Source: Cytophagales bacterium
Lineage (GTDB): Bacteria; Bacteroidota; Bacteroidia; Cytophagales; ES-bin-26
Reading direction: 5' to 3'
Assembly: GCA_014379925.1 (NCBI GenBank)
Contig: JACMKY010000339.1
Span: 1 to 5,880, forward strand
DNA: 5,880 nt
Both the position numbers and the translations under genes were made by a program. Every line of letters starts with the position of its first letter. Positions within the stretch are counted from its first letter, which is position 1. Below, piece by piece: positions 5,393 to 5,880 of this stretch. A model generated the notes under the pieces. The model was not told the DNA's origin. It saw only the letters and a program-made list of their open reading frames with translations, and did not search any database.

Positions 5393-5880
5393 GTGGAAAA
5401 CATCGACATGAGAAGGCTGGCCCGGGACCTGAAACTCTCCGTTTCAACGGTTTCGAAGGCCCTGCGGGATAGCTACGAAATCAGCGCGGAAACCAAGCGA
5501 AAAGTGCTGGCCCTGGCGCACGAGTTGAACTACGTACCCAACCCCTACGCCAGCAGCCTGCGCCGGAAAAAGAGCAAAACCATCGCCGTGGTTCTGCCGG
5601 AAGTCACCGACAGCTTTTTTGCCCTGGCCCTCAACGGCATTGAATCGGTTGCCCAATCGAAGGGCTACCACGTGCTCATCTACCTCACCCACGAAACCGC
5701 CCCCAAGGAAAGGGCCGTTCTTCAGGACTGCCAAAGCGGAAGGGTGGACGGGGTACTGGTGTCTTTGTCGAGGGAAACCACCGACCTCGACCACTTCGAG
5801 GCCCTCTACCGGAAAGGCATCCCCACCGTATTTTTCGACCGGGTGCCGGAGGAGGCACCCACGGCCAGAATCCGCACCAA
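5393..5880 (+). CDS. LacI-family transcriptional regulator, N-terminal part (3' truncated)
   Basis: The frame opens at GTG 5393 and runs off the right edge after 162 full codons, about half of a usual 330-345-residue LacI regulator. Residues 1-48 form the DNA-binding helix-turn-helix, with IDMRRLARDLKLSVSTVSKALRDS (4-27) holding the recognition helix around SVSTVSKAL. The hinge YVPNPYASSLRRKKSKTI (47-64) follows, with the hinge-helix Leu56 thought to enter the minor groove. The periplasmic-binding-like effector domain starts at IAVVLPEVTDSFFALALNGIE (64-84) and includes GRVDGVLVSLS (117-127) and GIPTVFFDRV (142-151). An in-frame TAA at 5378-5380 excludes an earlier start, and ATG 5408 would cut into the HTH. 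Effector unknown, usually a sugar or sugar phosphate. Divergent from the MFS gene, with a CG-centred operator candidate in between. Confidence 0.95.
   Translation, partial: MENIDMRRLARDLKLSVSTVSKALRDSYEISAETKRKVLALAHELNYVPNPYASSLRRKKSKTIAVVLPEVTDSFFALALNGIESVAQSKGYHVLIYLTHETAPKERAVLQDCQSGRVDGVLVSLSRETTDLDHFEALYRKGIPTVFFDRVPEEAPTARIRT

Noticed and set aside
5115..5447. A 110-codon minus-strand frame across the divergent region
   Set aside because: It covers the promoter/operator region and the LacI start in antisense and has no recognisable features.

Overview
The window looks like an ordinary stretch of a GC-rich chromosome from the Bacteroidota, most likely the Cytophagales. This rests on three things: a TonB-dependent receptor with an N-terminal carboxypeptidase-regulatory-like domain, a LacI-type regulator with a Bacteroidota-like N-terminus, and promoter-like sequences of the TAnnTTTG type instead of E. 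coli sigma-70 boxes. Shine-Dalgarno sequences are essentially absent. The lineage is my inference from recognition, not from a search. I see no mobile element, tRNA, rRNA or CRISPR array.

Layout, left to right. (1) Positions 1-273 hold the 3' end of an isochorismatase-fold cysteine-hydrolase-like gene, with Gly where the catalytic Cys normally sits. (2) A perfect five-copy octamer repeat (327-368) abuts the GTG start of a beta-class carbonic anhydrase (369-1013). (3) A leader with a possible promoter and two tiny overlapping upstream ORFs precedes a TonB-dependent outer-membrane receptor of the heme/hemoglobin-receptor type (1241-3661). (4) A 315-base convergent intergenic region carries hairpins but no convincing gene. 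(5) A YbjJ-like MFS transporter lies on the minus strand (3977-5134). (6) A 258-base divergent intergenic region is dense in palindromes and probably holds both promoters and operators. (7) The 5' part of a LacI-family regulator (5393 to the window end) reads away on the plus strand.

The first three genes face the same way but are separated by leaders of 95 and 227 bases, so they are probably not a tight operon. The MFS/LacI pair is a classic divergent transporter-regulator arrangement, and I infer that the LacI protein controls itself and perhaps the transporter. Three of the four visible gene starts are GTG. I found no evidence of a wholly new system. The best leads are in non-coding DNA: the octamer repeat at the carbonic anhydrase start, the stacked mini-ORFs before the receptor, and the operator/hairpin cluster between the MFS and LacI genes.
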